NCBI RefSeq assembly: GCF_001457815.1
Contig: NZ_LN898216.1
Location: forward strand, 186,001 to 250,000
Source: Vitreoscilla massiliensis
GTDB lineage: Bacteria > Pseudomonadota > Gammaproteobacteria > Burkholderiales > Neisseriaceae
Length of the DNA stretch: 64,000 nt
Direction: 5' to 3'
The position numbers and the translations under genes are program-made. How positions within the stretch are numbered: the stretch's first letter is position 1; each line of letters opens with the position of its first letter. The notes beneath the pieces were generated by a model. It did no database searches, had not been told where the DNA came from, and was given only the letters and a program-made list of their open reading frames with translations. This document shows, one piece after another, positions 61,634 through 64,000 of the stretch.

Positions 61634-62674
61634 TTATGGGGTATTGCCCTCTGGTACTGGTACAGAACCGCCCCACAAGCGCTGTTGCAAATAGCCCCAT
61701 TCTTTTTTCACATCCGGACGGTCTTGGATTTGCACCGGCGGGCTGAGCTCTTGCCACACACCATTGTGTAAGCGTGCAATGGCGAAATTAAAGGTGTAAT
61801 GCGGCGCTCTGCCCATGCGCACATCGCTGATGATGAGTTGCCCATCTTGTTCGTGCGCAATGAAATAGCCTTGGTTAAAGCGGCGCAAACGTTGCAAAGC
61901 CACGTTGTCGGGTATTTTGGTGAGCACTGCGGCATCGCTGGCCGTGTGTTGCAAGGCAATCGGCGCATCTGCCGCGTCTTGGCTGATGGAGTAGCTGCCG
62001 CTTAACACGCCATCGGGCTGCATGACTATCACTTGCCACACCAGCGTATTGAACGGCGTGGCCGTGACCAAACGCGGTGCGTCTTCTAAACCCAGTTCGG
62101 CCAGTTGCGCATCGACTTTGTGCATCACCCACATTTGCGCCGCCAGCGACCACGCAAAATACAGCACGCTCAAACCGATGGCGCCGTACATCACCTTGCC
62201 GGTGTAACGCGACAGCGGCTTAATGGCAATCCACACAAAGCCCAACAGCAGCGGCAAGGTAAACAAAGGGTCGATGACAAACATATTGCCCCACATGATG
62301 GCCTCCTCGCCCAGCGGCCAAAACAGCCACGTACCATAAGCGTTAAAACAATCGAGCAAGGGATGGTTAATCAGCCCCAAGAAGATGGCCCACCACCATG
62401 CTTTCGGTGCCTCGGCCACCCGGCCGTTGCTGCGTTTGCACCACCACCAAATCAGCGTTGCCACCCAAGGCAATATCAATAAGCTGTGGGTAATGCTGCG
62501 GTGCGCCGTCATTTTCAGCACCGGATCGTCGTTGAGCAAACTCAAGGGCAACACATCCAAATCGGGCAAAGTGCCCAAGGCCGCACCGGCCCACAAAGCG
62601 GCACGGCGGTGTTTCGCGGGCACCACTGCTGCTGCCAGCAAGGCGCCAGTCACCAATTGGGTAACAGAATCCAT
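61634..62674 (-). CDS. YdjM/YbcI-family membrane-bound metal-dependent hydrolase
   Basis: 346 residues. N-terminal 'MDSVTQLVTGALLAAAV', 'LPDLDVLPL', 'AHRSITHSLLILP' and 'LGLINHPLLDCFNAYGTWLFWP' carry the conserved Asp/His ligands of the DUF457 family. About six membrane helices precede a soluble C-terminal domain with a beta-rich region (about 215-330). The reaction is not established for the family. Confidence 0.88.
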   Translation of the reverse strand: MDSVTQLVTGALLAAAVVPAKHRRAALWAGAALGTLPDLDVLPLSLLNDDPVLKMTAHRSITHSLLILPWVATLIWWWCKRSNGRVAEAPKAWWWAIFLGLINHPLLDCFNAYGTWLFWPLGEEAIMWGNMFVIDPLFTLPLLLGFVWIAIKPLSRYTGKVMYGAIGLSVLYFAWSLAAQMWVMHKVDAQLAELGLEDAPRLVTATPFNTLVWQVIVMQPDGVLSGSYSISQDAADAPIALQHTASDAAVLTKIPDNVALQRLRRFNQGYFIAHEQDGQLIISDVRMGRAPHYTFNFAIARLHNGVWQELSPPVQIQDRPDVKKEWGYLQQRLWGGSVPVPEGNTP

Positions 62675-62714
62675 GTTTCACATCCACTTTCTACAAGACT
62701 TGCGCTGACAGGTT

Positions 62715-62726
62715 TACAGGCCGCAT
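62715..62726 (-). repeat. Single DUS
   Basis: TACAGGCCGCAT on the plus strand, in the divergent gap before the DUF1285 gene. Confidence 0.8.
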
Positions 62727-62797
62727 CTAGCCCGCTCGCGCAAAAACACTTACACTGCAACACACTGAGCATAACCCATACCCGCAAACGAGACGAC

Positions 62798-63358
62798 ATG
62801 GATTTCAATCTCATCAGCCAACATTTGGCGCAATACCAAGGCGAACGCCGCATTCCACCGCTGGAACAATGGCAACCACCGTTTTGTGGCGACATGGACA
62901 TGCTGATTAAGGCCAATGGCGAGTGGTGGCACGAAGGCCGACGCATGACGCGCCAAAAACTGATTGATTTGTTTGCCACGGTGTTGTGGCGCGAAGGCGA
63001 TGCGTATTTTCTCAAAACGCCGGTGGAAAAAATTGGCATTCAAGTCGAAGACGCGCCGTTGTTCATTGCCGAAGTGAATTTGTTAACGCTGGCCGATGGC
63101 CATTACATCGAGTGCCTCACCACCAATCAAGACCGCATCGTGCTCGATAGCGAGCATGTATTGCAAATGCGCCCATATCAAGGCGAGCTCAAACCCTATG
63201 TCACCATCCGCGCCAATCTGGATGCCCGCATCGCCCGCCATGCGTTTTACCACATCGTGTCGTGGAGTGAATTGCAAGAACACGGCCAGCAAACCGTGTT
63301 GCGCATCCCCATGGGCAACAGTGTGCAAACCCTCAGCTTGGACAACAGCGCATTTTAA
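62798..63358 (+). CDS. DUF1285 protein
   Basis: 186 residues from ATG 62798; the in-frame upstream extension overlaps the divergent hydrolase gene and is rejected. Family features are 'PPFCGDMDMLIKANGEWWHEGRRMTRQKLIDLFATVLWREG' in pieces and the 'PVEKIGIQVEDAPLF' segment. A soluble two-lobed protein of unknown function. Confidence 0.88.
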   Translation: MDFNLISQHLAQYQGERRIPPLEQWQPPFCGDMDMLIKANGEWWHEGRRMTRQKLIDLFATVLWREGDAYFLKTPVEKIGIQVEDAPLFIAEVNLLTLADGHYIECLTTNQDRIVLDSEHVLQMRPYQGELKPYVTIRANLDARIARHAFYHIVSWSELQEHGQQTVLRIPMGNSVQTLSLDNSAF

Positions 63359-63786
63359 GCCTGTGTATCATTTACAGGCCGCTCAGTAGCAGCGCGCAGA
63401 TAATGCCACCATTGATACAGCGCATGCACGATAGGCAAGCCACACAACAACATGTGCAGCAGCAACGCATGTTCAGTGCGATACACCTCCCACACCACAT
63501 CAGCCCCCGAATCAAACACACTCAAGGACAACGCCACATTCAGCATTGCCGCCAGCGCACAATAGGCAATAAAGCGGCGGCTGGAAAACTTGGCCAGACT
63601 CAATAACAGGTAAAACGCAAACACCGCCGCCGTCATCGCCCAACCATGCCACAGCCACTCCAAGCGCACATCCGCAGACCAGCGATAGGCCTCACCTGCC
63701 AACTCCGCACCTCCACAACCACAAGCAGCGGCGCTGCCCGTCAACAACAGCCAGCCCAGTGCCAACAACCCATATTGGTATTTCAT
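63355..63786 (-). CDS. Membrane protein of unknown function with exported Cys-rich start, 143 aa
   Basis: From ATG 63786 (AGGAG site) a signal-like helix is followed by 'AACGCGGAELAGEAY', then three further hydrophobic segments. The long upstream frame to 63957 is not supported. No family recognised. It ends 4 bases into the convergent DUF1285 gene. Confidence 0.65.
   Translation of the reverse strand: MKYQYGLLALGWLLLTGSAAACGCGGAELAGEAYRWSADVRLEWLWHGWAMTAAVFAFYLLLSLAKFSSRRFIAYCALAAMLNVALSLSVFDSGADVVWEVYRTEHALLLHMLLCGLPIVHALYQWWHYLRAATERPVNDTQA
63373..63384 (-). repeat. Single DUS inside the 3' end of the membrane-protein gene
   Basis: TACAGGCCGCTC; one base off the consensus end. Confidence 0.7.
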
Positions 63787-63875
63787 GGCCGTGCTCCTGT
63801 GGTGTATATATTCACCATCATAGCCATGCCAAGCGCCAAACGGGTGAAGTGGGCGTGAAAATACGTGCTGTGTTT

Positions 63876-63887
63876 TACAGGCCGCTT
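63876..63887 (-). repeat. Single DUS near the window end
   Basis: TACAGGCCGCTT on the plus strand. The last 214 bases hold no other feature I can support. Confidence 0.8.
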
Positions 63888-64000
63888 TTACTGAGTGCAC
63901 GTTTTGAAATATGGGGAGAACTGATTTAGAAAGCTGGTTTAAATCAGATGCAGTCATCAGTGACTAGTCATTTTGGGGATGGAAATCATCAAAAGCACAA

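Noticed and set aside
1..64000. CRISPR array or REP-type repeat suggested by the many short repeats
   Set aside because: The repeats are dispersed 12-mers in both orientations without regular spacers, which fits uptake sequences and not CRISPR.

Overview
The window looks like a chromosome segment of a member of the Neisseriaceae (Betaproteobacteria), but not of the genus Neisseria itself. The main reason is a short word, AAGCGGCCTGTA (usually followed by A), that recurs about once per kilobase on both strands. By hand I count roughly 60 exact copies of its 9-base core, where chance predicts about 0.5. It has the build of a Neisseriaceae DNA uptake sequence (DUS), including CTG at positions 8-10, but it matches none of the dialects I know; the closest I recall is that of Kingella kingae. 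The gene order rpsB-tsf-pyrH-frr-uppS-cdsA-dxr-rseP-bamA-skp-lpxD-fabZ-lpxA also fits a betaproteobacterium. The aromatic-degradation genes suggest a species with an environmental or gut-like diet. Genus and species cannot be fixed from this window.

Layout. 1-2.9 kb: two tandem RTX-repeat genes, the first cut by the window edge. 3-6.7 kb: a medium-chain dehydrogenase with a divergent HxlR regulator, a possible helix-hairpin-helix glycosylase relative, and an EntS-like exporter. 6.8-19.3 kb: the translation, isoprenoid, outer-membrane and lipid A block, all on the minus strand. 19.4-25.7 kb: a formyltetrahydrofolate cyclo-ligase, a TM2 protein, an Ala/Lys/Pro-rich protein, an Ala-rich lipoprotein, lysS, a cupin and a pseudouridine synthase. 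25.9-26.5 kb: four tRNA-Lys genes in a row behind one good promoter. 26.5-33.4 kb: marC, prlC, a SIMPL protein, the nitric-oxide pair nsrR/hmp with a visible NsrR operator, and two lipoproteins. 33.5-36.7 kb: glmU-glmS. 36.9-43.6 kb: a divergent aromatic-catabolism cluster whose two promoters carry mirror copies of one operator-like dyad. 43.7-48.9 kb: methionine uptake (metNIQ) with a 2-oxoglutarate oxygenase and a methionine gamma-lyase-like enzyme. 49.1-52.7 kb: two unknown membrane proteins and a LysR-cidA-cidB set. 52.8-59.8 kb: an RNA-repair locus. 59.9-64 kb: housekeeping and unknown genes.

The most striking part is the RNA-repair locus. RtcR (a CARF-domain sigma-54 activator) faces a textbook sigma-54 promoter, which drives rsr (a bacterial Ro60 orthologue). 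Next comes an array of four structured RNAs, then an unrecognised 146-residue ORF, then rtcB (RNA ligase). Three of the RNAs are YrlA-type Y RNAs: each has a closing Ro-type stem, then a T-arm, an acceptor-like stem and a D-arm in permuted order. The fourth has the same closing stem and the same GAATGC element but two plain hairpins inside, like a YrlB-type RNA. Compensatory base changes between copies support the folds. No rtcA lies next to rtcB. Four Y-like RNAs in one operon is unusual as far as I know.

The uptake word also does other work here. In 17 places, mostly just past gene ends, it is paired with its reverse complement and makes a terminator-like hairpin; one further hairpin keeps the stem by compensatory change but has lost the uptake word. 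In one reading frame it encodes Ser-Gly-Leu-stop, and three genes in this window end exactly that way. Inside other genes it is read in tolerated frames as LQAA, TGRL, KRPV or AACK.
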